NCBI GenBank assembly: GCA_046566965.1
Contig: JBKICU010000004.1
Coordinates: 3,561-67,560, forward strand
DNA from: Fundidesulfovibrio sp046566965
GTDB lineage: Bacteria > Desulfobacterota > Desulfovibrionia > Desulfovibrionales > Desulfovibrionaceae
Length of the DNA: 64,000 nt
Direction: 5' to 3'
Part shown: in pieces, positions 51,151-59,939 of the stretch
Layout of the letters: each line of letters opens with the position of its first letter
Position numbering within the stretch: the first letter of the stretch is position 1
The notes under the pieces: model-generated
What the model saw: the letters and a program-made list of their open reading frames with translations, nothing else
Database searches by the model: none
Told to the model about the DNA's origin: nothing
Made by a program: the position numbers and the translations under genes

Positions 51151-52476
51151 GTGGGACAAAAGAACTGCACCTCCACTGAACTTCAGGAACTTCGCGACCG
51201 TTACGTGCCCAAAGGGCCGTTCAACGCCACACGCTACCTGGCTGCCTCCGCCAACGGCGCGTCCATCATGGACATGGACGGACGCGAACTCATCGACTTC
51301 GCGGGCGGCATCGGCGTGGTCAACGTGGGCCACTGCCACCCCAAAGTCGTGGCCGCCATCAAGGAACAGGCCGAGAAGTTCATCCACACCTGCTTCCACA
51401 TCGTCATGTACGAGCCCTACATCAAGCTGGCAAAAAAGCTGTGCGACATGGCCCCAGGCGACTTCGAGAAGATGGCCCTGTTCGCCAACTCCGGGGCCGA
51501 GGCCGTGGAGAACGCGGTGAAGATCGCCCGCAGCGCCACCAAGCGCCAGGGCGTCATCGCCTTCGAGAACGGCTTCCACGGACGCACTCTCCTGACCATG
51601 ACCCTCACCAGCAAGGTCAAGCCCTACAAGTTCGGCTTCGGACCCTTCGCCCCCGAAGTCTACCGCATGCCCTACGCCTACTGCTACCGCTGCCCCATCG
51701 GCCTTGAGCGCGAAACCTGCGGCGCGGCCTGCGCGGATCTTCTCAAGGACTTCTTCATCGGCCACGCCGCCGCCGAGAACATCGCGGCCCTGGTGATCGA
51801 GCCGGTGCTGGGCGAAGGCGGTTTCGTCTGCCCGCCCACCGGGTACTTCGCCAAGCTCGCGGCCATCTGCAAGGAGAACGGCATCGTGTTCGTGGCCGAC
51901 GAGGTGCAGACCGGCTTCGGGCGCACCGGCAAGTACTTCGCCATGGACCACCACGGCGTGGCTCCGGACCTGACCACCGTGGCCAAGAGCCTGGCGGGCG
52001 GCATGCCCCTGTCCGGCGTGGTGGGACGGCGCGAGATCATGGACGCCCCCCAGGTGGGCGGCACCGGCGGCACCTACGGCGGCAACCCCCTGTCCTGCAG
52101 CGCGGCCCTGGCCGTGATCGAGGCCTTCGAGGAGGACAAGCTCCTCGAGAAGGCCCAGAAGCTCGGCGACACCATCCAGAAGCGCTTCGCCTCCTGGATG
52201 GAGAAATACGAGATCATCGGCGAGGAGCGCGGGGTCGGCCCCATGCGCGCCCTGGAGCTGGTCACCGACCGCAAGTCCAAGACCCCGGCCACCATGCAGG
52301 CCAAGGCCCTGGCCAAGTTCTGCGTGGACAAGGGGCTTCTGCTCCTGTCCTGCGGCGCGCACGGCAACGTGATCCGCACCCTGATGCCCCTGGTCATCAC
52401 CGACGAGCAGCTCGAGCGCGGCCTCGCGATCATGGAGGAGGGCCTGCGCGAGCTCTCCGAAGGACGCTTGAAATAG
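51151..52476 (+). CDS. gabT: Class III aminotransferase, 4-aminobutyrate type
   Basis: 441 residues, PLP-dependent: FANSGAEAVENAVKIARSAT (about 111-130), the Asp of VADEVQTGFGRTG, and Lys279 in TTVAKSLAGGMP as the Schiff-base lysine. Best fit is 4-aminobutyrate (or 5-aminovalerate) transaminase, producing succinate semialdehyde and glutamate; the two aldehyde-oxidising enzymes later in the operon support this. A Cys-containing insertion (YCYRCPIGLERETCGAAC) also occurs in GabT relatives. GTG with GAGGG upstream. Confidence 0.85.
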   Translation: MGQKNCTSTELQELRDRYVPKGPFNATRYLAASANGASIMDMDGRELIDFAGGIGVVNVGHCHPKVVAAIKEQAEKFIHTCFHIVMYEPYIKLAKKLCDMAPGDFEKMALFANSGAEAVENAVKIARSATKRQGVIAFENGFHGRTLLTMTLTSKVKPYKFGFGPFAPEVYRMPYAYCYRCPIGLERETCGAACADLLKDFFIGHAAAENIAALVIEPVLGEGGFVCPPTGYFAKLAAICKENGIVFVADEVQTGFGRTGKYFAMDHHGVAPDLTTVAKSLAGGMPLSGVVGRREIMDAPQVGGTGGTYGGNPLSCSAALAVIEAFEEDKLLEKAQKLGDTIQKRFASWMEKYEIIGEERGVGPMRALELVTDRKSKTPATMQAKALAKFCVDKGLLLLSCGAHGNVIRTLMPLVITDEQLERGLAIMEEGLRELSEGRLK

Positions 52477-52539
52477 AAGACGCAAGAACTGACCCGGCAC
52501 TTGGCAACACGTGAAAACGTCAACCGTTGGGAGTCTGGC

Positions 52540-53781
52540 ATGAACAAGTCATTTGGCAAAAAGCTCGTGGGATTGGCCCTTTCGGCCCTGGTTACCGTGT
52601 CCTTCGCTGTTCCGGCATCGGCGCAGAAGGCCATCAAGATCGGCAACGTGGAACCCCTGTCCGGCCCGTCGGCCTCGGTGGGCGTGCAGGGCAAGCAGGC
52701 CCGCGAGATGGCCGTGGAAGAGATCAACGCCGCGGGCGGCATCAAGTCACTGGGCGGGGCCAAGCTGGAGCTGGTCTACGCGGACAGCAAGTCCGACCCC
52801 ACCGTGGGCGTCTCCGAGACCGAGCGCCTGATCAACACGGAAAAAGTCCAGCTCATGACCGGCTGCTGGAACTCCGCCGTCACCTACCCGGCCACCCAGA
52901 CCGCAGAGCGCTACGGCGTGCCCTTCGTGGTGCCCGTTGCCGTGCGCGACACCATCACCGAGCGCGGCTTCAAGTACGTGTTCCGCATCGCCGCCAAGGA
53001 CTCCTGGTGGGTGCGCGACCAGTTCCGCTTCCTGAAGGACATGCAGGAGGAAACCGGCCAGAAGATGAAGACCATCGCCTTCGTGTTCGAGAACGGCGAC
53101 TGGGGCACCGGTTTCGCCGAGAAGTGGCGCACCCTGGCCAAGCAGGACGGCTACGAGATCGTGCTGGACGAGCCCTATCCCAGCACCGCCACCGACCTGA
53201 CCCCGGTTGTCACCAAGCTGAAATCCGCCAAGCCCGACATCGTGATGCTGGTGTCCAACGCGGCTGACGCGATCCTGCTCACCAACACCATGGCCGAGAT
53301 GAAGGTCACCCCCAAGGTGGTCCTGGCCAGCGGCGGCGGCCACGCCGACCCCAAGTTCCTGGAGAACGTGGGCAAGAACGCCCTGTACCTCTTCGACGAG
53401 GTGGAGTGGAACACCGACGTCAACAAGCCCGGCGCCAAGGAAACCAACGCCAAGTTCAAGGCCAAGTACGGCTACGACCTGACCGGCGAGTCGGTTGACG
53501 CCTACGCCGCCATGTACGTGATCGCCGACGCCCTGGAGCGCGCCGCCTCCACCGATCCCAAGAAGGTGCGCGACGCCCTGGCCGCCACCAAGCTGACCAC
53601 CGGCCCGGCCATGATCGTCTCCTACGACGGCGTGGAGTTCGACGAGAACGGCCAGAACAAGAACGCGGGCATCGTCATCGCCCAGATCGCCGAGATCGAC
53701 GGCAAGCTGGACCGCGTCACCGTGTGGCCCAAGGCCGCGCGCCGCGCCGGGTACAAGCCCGTCTTCCCCGCAGGCAAGTAA
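52540..53781 (+). CDS. HAAT-type periplasmic binding protein
   Basis: 413 residues. Signal peptide 1-28 (cut after ASA), then IKIGNVEPLSGPSASVGVQG and a two-domain type I binding fold. Longer than the binding protein of the first importer and clearly a different subgroup. With an aminotransferase operon, 4-aminobutyrate or a related amino acid is a plausible ligand (inference). ATG 52540 follows GGGAG. Followed by a hairpin before the permease genes. Confidence 0.9.
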   Translation: MNKSFGKKLVGLALSALVTVSFAVPASAQKAIKIGNVEPLSGPSASVGVQGKQAREMAVEEINAAGGIKSLGGAKLELVYADSKSDPTVGVSETERLINTEKVQLMTGCWNSAVTYPATQTAERYGVPFVVPVAVRDTITERGFKYVFRIAAKDSWWVRDQFRFLKDMQEETGQKMKTIAFVFENGDWGTGFAEKWRTLAKQDGYEIVLDEPYPSTATDLTPVVTKLKSAKPDIVMLVSNAADAILLTNTMAEMKVTPKVVLASGGGHADPKFLENVGKNALYLFDEVEWNTDVNKPGAKETNAKFKAKYGYDLTGESVDAYAAMYVIADALERAASTDPKKVRDALAATKLTTGPAMIVSYDGVEFDENGQNKNAGIVIAQIAEIDGKLDRVTVWPKAARRAGYKPVFPAGK

Positions 53782-53794
53782 TCCCTCCAACGCC

Positions 53795-53832
53795 GCTCCC
53801 CCCGGCAGCCTCAGCTGCGGGCCGGGGGGAGC
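53795..53832 (+). promoter_or_regulatory. GC-rich intercistronic hairpin
   Basis: GCTCCCCCCGGC (53795-53806) and GCCGGGGGGAGC (53821-53832), perfect 12-bp arms without T-run, between binding protein and permease. Third example in this window of such a hairpin after an abundant-protein gene. Confidence 0.7.
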
Positions 53833-53853
53833 ACCAACCACCGGAGACGACTC

Positions 53854-54738
53854 ATGACCGCGGTGATACAGGCGGTGCTGAACGGCACAATGATGGGAGC
53901 CATGTACGGGCTGACCGCCCTGGGCCTCACCCTGATTTTCGGGGTGATGAAGGTGGTCAACTTCGCGCACGGGTCCCTGCTGATGGTCGGCATGTTCGCC
54001 GCCTACTGGCTGATAAAGCTCACGGGGATGCATCCGTATCTGGCGCTCTTCATCGTGCCCCCGTTCCTCTTTTTCTTCGGCTATTTCATGCAGGACCTGG
54101 TGATAAAACCCGTGTTCAAGGCCGAGCAGCAGGTCCGCGAGCCGCTCACGGTCATCATCGTCACCACGGGCGTGTGGTACGTGCTGGACAACCTGGCGCT
54201 CATGCTGTTCGGCGCGGAATACCGCACCGTGCGCACGGCCATCTCGGGCACGTCCTTTTCCCTGGGCGACGTCATCGTCTCCATCCCCAAATTTTCCGGG
54301 TTCGTGGTGGCCGTCGCCACGGCCGTGGGCCTGGCGCTCTTCATGAAGAAGACCCGCACCGGCAAGGCCCTCCAGGCCACCAGCCTGGACCGCGAGGCCG
54401 CCAACCTCATGGGCATCGACCAGTACCGCATCTACAACCTGGCCTTCGGCATCGGCACGGCCATCGCGGGCATCGCGGGCTGCGTCATAATCCCCTTCTA
54501 CTACGTCTACCCCTCCGTGGGCGTGGTCTTCGACATCCGGGCCTTCATCATCGTGGTGCTGGGCGGCCTGGGCAGCATCAAGGGCGCGATGCTCGGCGGC
54601 ATCATCGTGGGGCTCATCGAGTCGGTGTTCTCGCAGTACATCACCTCCACCTGGACCGAGGCCATCATCTACGCCATCTTCCTGGTGATCCTCTTCGTCA
54701 AACCCTCCGGCTTTTTCGGCCATAAACAGGACTGGTAG
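53854..54738 (+). CDS. livH: HAAT ABC permease, LivH type
   Basis: 294 residues, about eight helices, LivH signature IFGVMKVVNFAHGSLLMVGM (about 29-48) and C-terminal FVKPSGFFG. Second importer of this type in the window. ATG preceded by CCGGAGACGACTC. Confidence 0.92.
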   Translation: MTAVIQAVLNGTMMGAMYGLTALGLTLIFGVMKVVNFAHGSLLMVGMFAAYWLIKLTGMHPYLALFIVPPFLFFFGYFMQDLVIKPVFKAEQQVREPLTVIIVTTGVWYVLDNLALMLFGAEYRTVRTAISGTSFSLGDVIVSIPKFSGFVVAVATAVGLALFMKKTRTGKALQATSLDREAANLMGIDQYRIYNLAFGIGTAIAGIAGCVIIPFYYVYPSVGVVFDIRAFIIVVLGGLGSIKGAMLGGIIVGLIESVFSQYITSTWTEAIIYAIFLVILFVKPSGFFGHKQDW

Positions 54739-54747
54739 GAGGCGCAC

Positions 54748-55794
54748 GTGAGCCGGAAACAACTGGACCTGGCGCTTCTCGGCCTGGCAGGCGCGGTGAG
54801 CTTCGCGCTGCCCCTGGCCATCGAGAGCCCGACGTACTTGCAGATCCTCATCCTCTTGTTCTTCTACGCCTATCTCACCACATCCTGGAACCTGGTGGGC
54901 GGGTTCGCGGGCGTGTTGCCCCTCGGGCACTCGGTGTTCGTGGGCATCGGCGCCTACACCTCCACCATCCTGAGCCTCCAGTACGGCATATCGCCCTGGA
55001 TCGGCATGCTGGTGGGCGGGGCGCTGGCCGCGCTGGTGGGCGTCATGATCGGCAAACCCACCTTCCGCATGCGCGGAGCCTACTTCGCCCTGTGCACCAT
55101 CGCCTTCGCCGAGGGCATCCGGGTGATGATCGAGAACCTGGACGCCATCGGCCCCTTCAAGCTGAACGGACCCCGGGGGCTCCTGATCCCCCTCAAGGGC
55201 GACTCGTTCTGGAACTATCAGTTCATGCACAAGGAGCCCTACTACTACATCATCCTGTTCATGCTGATCCTGGTGCTGGCGCTGACCTGGTTCATCTCCA
55301 AGTCGCGCATGGGCTACTATCTCGCCGCAGGCGGCGACGAGCCCGACGCAGCCCAGGCCCTGGGCGTCAACGTGGCCCGCTACAAGCTGATCGCCATGGC
55401 CATGAGCAGCTTCCTCACGGCGCTGGCCGGAACCTTCTACGCACAGCTCATGCTCTACTTCTATCCCAAGGGACTCATGGGCCTGGACCTGTCCTTCGAG
55501 ATCGCCTTCATCGCTCTCATCGGCGGGCGCGGCACCATCGCCGGGCCGCTCATCGGCGCGCTGGCGCTTCGCCCCCTGAACGAGTTCACCCGCATTTATC
55601 TGAGCGACCAGCTGCCCGGCCTGCACCTGGTGATCTTCGGCCTGATCCTCATCATGGTCATGCTGTTCCAGCCCAAGGGCCTCACCCCGCCGCTGGCCAG
55701 GCTCTATGACCGGCTGGCCAACAAGATCACCAAGCCCCAGCTCGCTGGGGCCGGAGCCGCCGAAGCCAAGCCCGCCGAAGGAGCGAGCAAATGA
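54748..55794 (+). CDS. livM: HAAT ABC permease, LivM type
   Basis: 348 residues, LivM family: SWNLVGGFAGVLPLGHSVFV (about 46-65) and the ATPase-contact loop AAGGDEPDAAQALGVNV. The C-terminal 20 residues are an Ala/Pro/Lys tail. GTG start with TAGGAGG upstream; ATGA overlap with livG. Confidence 0.92.
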   Translation: MSRKQLDLALLGLAGAVSFALPLAIESPTYLQILILLFFYAYLTTSWNLVGGFAGVLPLGHSVFVGIGAYTSTILSLQYGISPWIGMLVGGALAALVGVMIGKPTFRMRGAYFALCTIAFAEGIRVMIENLDAIGPFKLNGPRGLLIPLKGDSFWNYQFMHKEPYYYIILFMLILVLALTWFISKSRMGYYLAAGGDEPDAAQALGVNVARYKLIAMAMSSFLTALAGTFYAQLMLYFYPKGLMGLDLSFEIAFIALIGGRGTIAGPLIGALALRPLNEFTRIYLSDQLPGLHLVIFGLILIMVMLFQPKGLTPPLARLYDRLANKITKPQLAGAGAAEAKPAEGASK

Positions 55795-56516
55795 ACATCC
55801 TGGAAGTCACCGGACTGACCAAGCACTTCGGCGGCCTGACCGCCATCCACGACCTGGACCTGCACATCGCCAAGGGCGAGATCCTGGGCCTGATCGGGCC
55901 AAACGGCGCGGGCAAGTCCACCATGTTCAACTGCGTGGCCGGGGTGTTCCCGCCTTCAACTGGCGACATCCGCTTCAAGGGCCAGAGCATCGCCGGGCAG
56001 AAGCCCTGGGACCTGTGCCGCCTGGGGCTTGCGCGCACCTTCCAGATCGTGAAGCCCTTCGCCTCCAAGACCGTGCTGTACAACGTCATGGTCGGGGCCT
56101 TCCTGCGCACGTCGTCCACCCGCAAGGCGCGCGACAAGGCCATGGAGGTGCTGACCACCCTCCAGCTGGACCACCGGGCGAACCAGCTCTCCAGCAACCT
56201 GACCATCGCCGACCGCAAGCGCCTGGAGATCGCCAAGGCCCTGGCCACCGGACCGGAACTGCTGCTCCTGGACGAAGTGATGGCCGGTCTTCGCCCCACC
56301 GAGGTGGACGAGATGATCGCCATCATCAAGAAGCTGCGGGACTCGGGCGTCACCGTGTTCGTCATCGAGCACATCATGCGCGCGGTCATGGCCCTGTCGG
56401 ACAGGGTGGTGGTCATCCATTTCGGCGAGAAGATCGCCGAGGGCAAGCCCGAGGACGTCACCAAGGACGAGAACGTCATCAGGGCCTATCTCGGGAGGGA
56501 ATATGGCGCTGCTTAG
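55791..56516 (+). CDS. livG: HAAT ABC ATPase, LivG type
   Basis: 241 residues: Walker A GPNGAGKSTMFN, signature LTIADRKRLEIAKAL (a LivG-type variant of LSGGQ), Walker B LLLLDEVMAGLRP with Val in place of the usual Pro after DE, and IEHIMRA. Overlaps livF by 14 bases. Confidence 0.93.
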   Translation: MNILEVTGLTKHFGGLTAIHDLDLHIAKGEILGLIGPNGAGKSTMFNCVAGVFPPSTGDIRFKGQSIAGQKPWDLCRLGLARTFQIVKPFASKTVLYNVMVGAFLRTSSTRKARDKAMEVLTTLQLDHRANQLSSNLTIADRKRLEIAKALATGPELLLLDEVMAGLRPTEVDEMIAIIKKLRDSGVTVFVIEHIMRAVMALSDRVVVIHFGEKIAEGKPEDVTKDENVIRAYLGREYGAA

Positions 56517-57213
56517 CGTGGAGAAGATAAACGTCGCCTACGGGGACGTGCAGATCATTCACGACCTCTCGCTCACGGTGAACGAGGGCGAGGTGGTGAG
56601 CATCATCGGCGGCAACGGCGCGGGCAAGTCCACGCTCCTGAAAACCCTCTCCGGGCTCCTCCAGCCCAAAAGCGGCACGATCCGCTTCAAGGGCGAGGAG
56701 ATCCAGTCCTACCCGCCCGAGCGCATCGTGGACCGGGGCATCGTGCACGTGCCCGAGGGCCGCAGGCTCTTCTCGCTCATGAGCGTGGCCGACAACCTGG
56801 AGATCGGGGCCTACACCATGCGCGCCCACAAGGTCCGCGACAAGACCCTGCGCAAGGTCTACGACCTCCTGCCCCGCCTGCGCGAGCGCCAGGGCCAGAC
56901 CGCCATGACCCTCTCCGGCGGCGAGCAGCAGATGGTGGCCATCGGGCGCGGGCTCATGGCCCTGCCGGGGCTTCTCATGCTGGACGAGCCCTCGCTCGGC
57001 CTCGCGCCCATCCTGGTGAAGTCCATCTTCGACACCCTGCGGGTGATCGCGGACACGGGCACCACGGTGCTCCTGGTGGAGCAGGACGTGAACCATTCGC
57101 TCAGCCTCTCGGACCGCGGTTACGTGCTGGAGCACGGCCGCGTAGCCCTGGAAGGCCCGGCCAAGGAGCTCATGGACAACAAGCACATCAAATCCGCCTA
57201 CCTGGGCATGTAG
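56503..57213 (+). CDS. livF: HAAT ABC ATPase, LivF type
   Basis: 236 residues: Walker A GGNGAGKSTLLK, signature LSGGEQQMVAIGRGL, Walker B LLMLDEPSLGLAP, and VEQD H-loop region. Ends 7 bases before the AOR gene, so importer and oxidoreductase are co-transcribed. Confidence 0.93.
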   Translation: MALLSVEKINVAYGDVQIIHDLSLTVNEGEVVSIIGGNGAGKSTLLKTLSGLLQPKSGTIRFKGEEIQSYPPERIVDRGIVHVPEGRRLFSLMSVADNLEIGAYTMRAHKVRDKTLRKVYDLLPRLRERQGQTAMTLSGGEQQMVAIGRGLMALPGLLMLDEPSLGLAPILVKSIFDTLRVIADTGTTVLLVEQDVNHSLSLSDRGYVLEHGRVALEGPAKELMDNKHIKSAYLGM

Positions 57214-57220
57214 GGATACC

Positions 57221-58996
57221 ATGCACGGCTTCCACGGCAGAATACTCACTGTCGACGTCACGAATCGCACCTTCGCCATCGAGCCCCTGGCCCCGGACGT
57301 TGCCGACGCGGTGCTTGGCGGCAAGGGGCTGGCCACGCGCCTTCTCCTGGAGCGAAATCCCGCCGGGACCGATCCGCTCGGCCCGGAGAACCGGCTCATC
57401 TTCGCCACCGGCCCCCTGTGCGGCGGCGCTGCCTGGGGAGCCAGCCGCTACGGCGTGTTCACCAAGTCCCCCCAGACCGGCTTCTACGCCGAGTCCTACT
57501 CCGGAGGGCGCGCGCCCGAGGCCGTGGACTCCGCCGGATTCGACGCCGTGGTGATCGAAGGGGCCTCGCAGACGCCACTGGCCCTGACCATCCACCCGGA
57601 CGGCTGCACCTTCCATGACGCCTCGGCCCTGTGGGGCCTGGACGTGTACGCCTCCGAGGACGCGGCCCGCGAAGCCTTCACCCTGGACAAGCCGGGCTAC
57701 GGCAAGCCGGGGGTCACGGTCATCGGGCCTGCGGGCGAGAATCTGGTGCGCTTCGCCATGATCGCCAACGACCGCTGGCGCTGCGCCGGACGTGCGGGCG
57801 TGGGCGCGGTGCTCGGCTCCAAGAAGGTCAAGGCCGTGGTGTTCCAGGGCGACCGCAAGCGCGAGCCGTTCGACGCCAAGGGTCTGCGCGAGTACTCCGC
57901 CGCCTTCGCCAAGGCCGGGGTGCAGAACAAGGGCGTTCAGGCCTACAAGAGCCAGGGCACCACCATGATGGTGGCCCTCATGAACACGGCCGGGGCCTTC
58001 CCCGCCAAGTACTGGACCCAGGGCAGCTGCGAGCATTGGCCGAACCTCTCCGGCGAGACCTTCCACCGGGAGCATGAGGTTACGCCCCACGCCTGCCTGA
58101 AGTGCTTCATGGCCTGCGGGCGCATGGCCACCCTCAAGAAGGGCCGCCACGCCGGGCTCACGTTGGAAGGCCCGGAGTACGAGACCATCTACGCCTTCGG
58201 CGGGCTGTGCATGGTGGAGGACATGGGCGAGGTGGTCTACCTGAACGACCTCTGCGACCGCCTGGGCATGGACACCATCACCGCCGGAAACCTGTGCGCC
58301 TTCGCCATCGAGGCCGCGGCGCGCGGCAAGGTCGACCTCGCCATCGCCTACAACGACGTGGACGCCATCGCCCGGCTGATCGAGGACATCGCGGCCCGGC
58401 GCGGCGTGGGGGAGATCCTGTCGCAGGGCATCATCGCCGCCGCAAAAGCCTGGGGCCTGGAAGACCTGGCCGTGCACGTGAAGGGCATGGAGCCCGCCGG
58501 GTACGACCCGCGCGTGCTCAAGGGCATGGGGCTGGCCTACGCCACCTCGGACCGGGGGGCCTGCCACCTGCGCACCACCTTCTACAAGCCGGAGCTGGCC
58601 GGATTCATCCCTGCCGACGCCACCGAGGGCAAGGCCGCCATGCTCATCGACTACGAGGACCGGCTGAACATCTTCGACACCCTGGTTCTGTGCCGCTTCT
58701 TCCGGGACCTGTACACCTGGGAGGAGCTGGAAAAGGTGATCCACCTGGCCACGGGGCTGGACGCCTCGAAGGAGGCCCTGCGCCGCCGGGCGGCCACCGT
58801 GGCGGACATGACCCGCACCTTCAACCTGCGCGAGGGGCTGACCCCGGCGGACGACCGCCTGCCCAAACGGCTGCACCGAGAGCCGTTGCCCGACGGCAGG
58901 GTGCTGACCGAAGAGGAGCTCGCGTTCATGACGCGCGAATACTACCAGCTTCGCGGCTGGAGCCCGGAAGGGCACCCGGAAGGCTACCCCGGATAG
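57221..58996 (+). CDS. Aldehyde:ferredoxin oxidoreductase (tungsten family)
   Basis: 591 residues, AOR family. N-terminal pterin domain (MHGFHGRILTVDVTNRTF, GGKGLATRLLL, ATGPLCGG...ASRYGVFTKSP) and C-terminal domains with the [4Fe-4S] ligands CLKCFMAC (about 290-297) and the fourth Cys in FDTLVLCRF (near 490). It oxidises aldehydes with ferredoxin, cofactor tungsto-bispyranopterin. In this operon it may handle succinate semialdehyde or another aldehyde from transamination while saving low-potential electrons. Substrate not readable. Confidence 0.9.
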   Translation: MHGFHGRILTVDVTNRTFAIEPLAPDVADAVLGGKGLATRLLLERNPAGTDPLGPENRLIFATGPLCGGAAWGASRYGVFTKSPQTGFYAESYSGGRAPEAVDSAGFDAVVIEGASQTPLALTIHPDGCTFHDASALWGLDVYASEDAAREAFTLDKPGYGKPGVTVIGPAGENLVRFAMIANDRWRCAGRAGVGAVLGSKKVKAVVFQGDRKREPFDAKGLREYSAAFAKAGVQNKGVQAYKSQGTTMMVALMNTAGAFPAKYWTQGSCEHWPNLSGETFHREHEVTPHACLKCFMACGRMATLKKGRHAGLTLEGPEYETIYAFGGLCMVEDMGEVVYLNDLCDRLGMDTITAGNLCAFAIEAAARGKVDLAIAYNDVDAIARLIEDIAARRGVGEILSQGIIAAAKAWGLEDLAVHVKGMEPAGYDPRVLKGMGLAYATSDRGACHLRTTFYKPELAGFIPADATEGKAAMLIDYEDRLNIFDTLVLCRFFRDLYTWEELEKVIHLATGLDASKEALRRRAATVADMTRTFNLREGLTPADDRLPKRLHREPLPDGRVLTEEELAFMTREYYQLRGWSPEGHPEGYPG

Positions 58997-59106
58997 GAGC
59001 ACGCCGACGCACGGACGGCCTGCAAGGACGCAACACGAGACGCCCGGCCCGTATCGCACGCGGGGCGGACATACGGCCTGAACCTCCATCAGCTAAGGAG
59101 CTGGAT

Positions 59107-59763
59107 ATGCTTGTGGGCGACTGGATGCTTCGCGATGTGGTCACCGTCACCGGGGACACCACCATGATAAAGGCCGGGCGGATCATGTTGCAGCGCAACA
59201 TCCGCCGCCTGCCCGTGGTGGACGCAACCGGACGCCTGAAGGGCATCGTCACCGAGCGCGACATCAAGGCGGCGTCGCCCTCCAAGGCCACGTCCCTGGA
59301 CATCTACGAGATGACGCACCTGCTCTCCGAGATCAAGGTGCGAGACATCATGACCCCAGACCCCCTGCGCATCACCGCCGAGACCACCGTGGAACGCGCC
59401 GCGGCCCTCATGCGCGACAACAAGGTGGGCGGCCTGCCCGTGGTCTACGGCGAGGACCGCGTGGTGGGCATCATCACCGACACGGACATCTTCCGCCTGT
59501 TCACCCTGGTGAGCGGCGTGGACCAGGGCGGCATTCAGCTGGCGGCCCGGCTTCCCGTGGACAAGGGCTGCCTCAAAAGCCTCATCGACGACCTGCGCTC
59601 CCAGGATGCGCGCATCGTGAGCATCCTTTCCCACCTGGACACGGCGGACGAAACCATGCGCAACGTCTACATCCGCATCCGCCCCGTGACCGAAGCAGAC
59701 GAGTACCGCATCAAGAGCGCCATCAAGGCCAAACACCACCTTCTGTACTGGGTCAAGGATTGA
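59107..59763 (+). CDS. CBS-domain protein, AcuB-like
   Basis: 218 residues: tandem CBS domains (about 1-60, MLVGDWMLRDVVTV, and 75-135, VRDIMTPDPLRITAETTVE) followed by an ACT-like regulatory domain (about 145-210). CBS pairs bind adenosine nucleotides; AcuB relatives accompany acetate or acyl-CoA metabolism genes. Perhaps an energy sensor for the operon. Start at ATG 59107 with AAGGAG. Confidence 0.85.
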   Translation: MLVGDWMLRDVVTVTGDTTMIKAGRIMLQRNIRRLPVVDATGRLKGIVTERDIKAASPSKATSLDIYEMTHLLSEIKVRDIMTPDPLRITAETTVERAAALMRDNKVGGLPVVYGEDRVVGIITDTDIFRLFTLVSGVDQGGIQLAARLPVDKGCLKSLIDDLRSQDARIVSILSHLDTADETMRNVYIRIRPVTEADEYRIKSAIKAKHHLLYWVKD

Positions 59764-59773
59764 ACGATTTGCC

Positions 59774-59797
59774 TGAAAAACGTGATTATGTTTTTCA
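59774..59797 (+). repeat. Structured intergenic element, degenerate copy 4
   Basis: TGAAAAACGTG / TATGTTTTTCA, the core of the palindrome with two changes that leave G-U pairs in RNA made from the plus strand. It is followed by another small stem (AAAGC...GCTTT around TGATATCA, 59797-59818). The AAACAATGGTTCTC box is absent. Lies between the CBS and dehydrogenase genes. Confidence 0.6.
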
Positions 59798-59939
59798 AAG
59801 CATGATATCATACGCTTTGCTCGATTCATTCCGATCATGTAAGAGTCATCGATGTTGCGTCTTATGGCGAACAAGAGCGTTTTCCTGGCGCGGCACATCC
59901 TGATGCGCCGACAACAGGAAGCCAATGCAAGGAGTAGTC

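Noticed and set aside
52747..55626. A 959-codon minus-strand open frame over the second importer
   Set aside because: Spans three well-recognised plus-strand genes and has the biased composition of an antisense frame.
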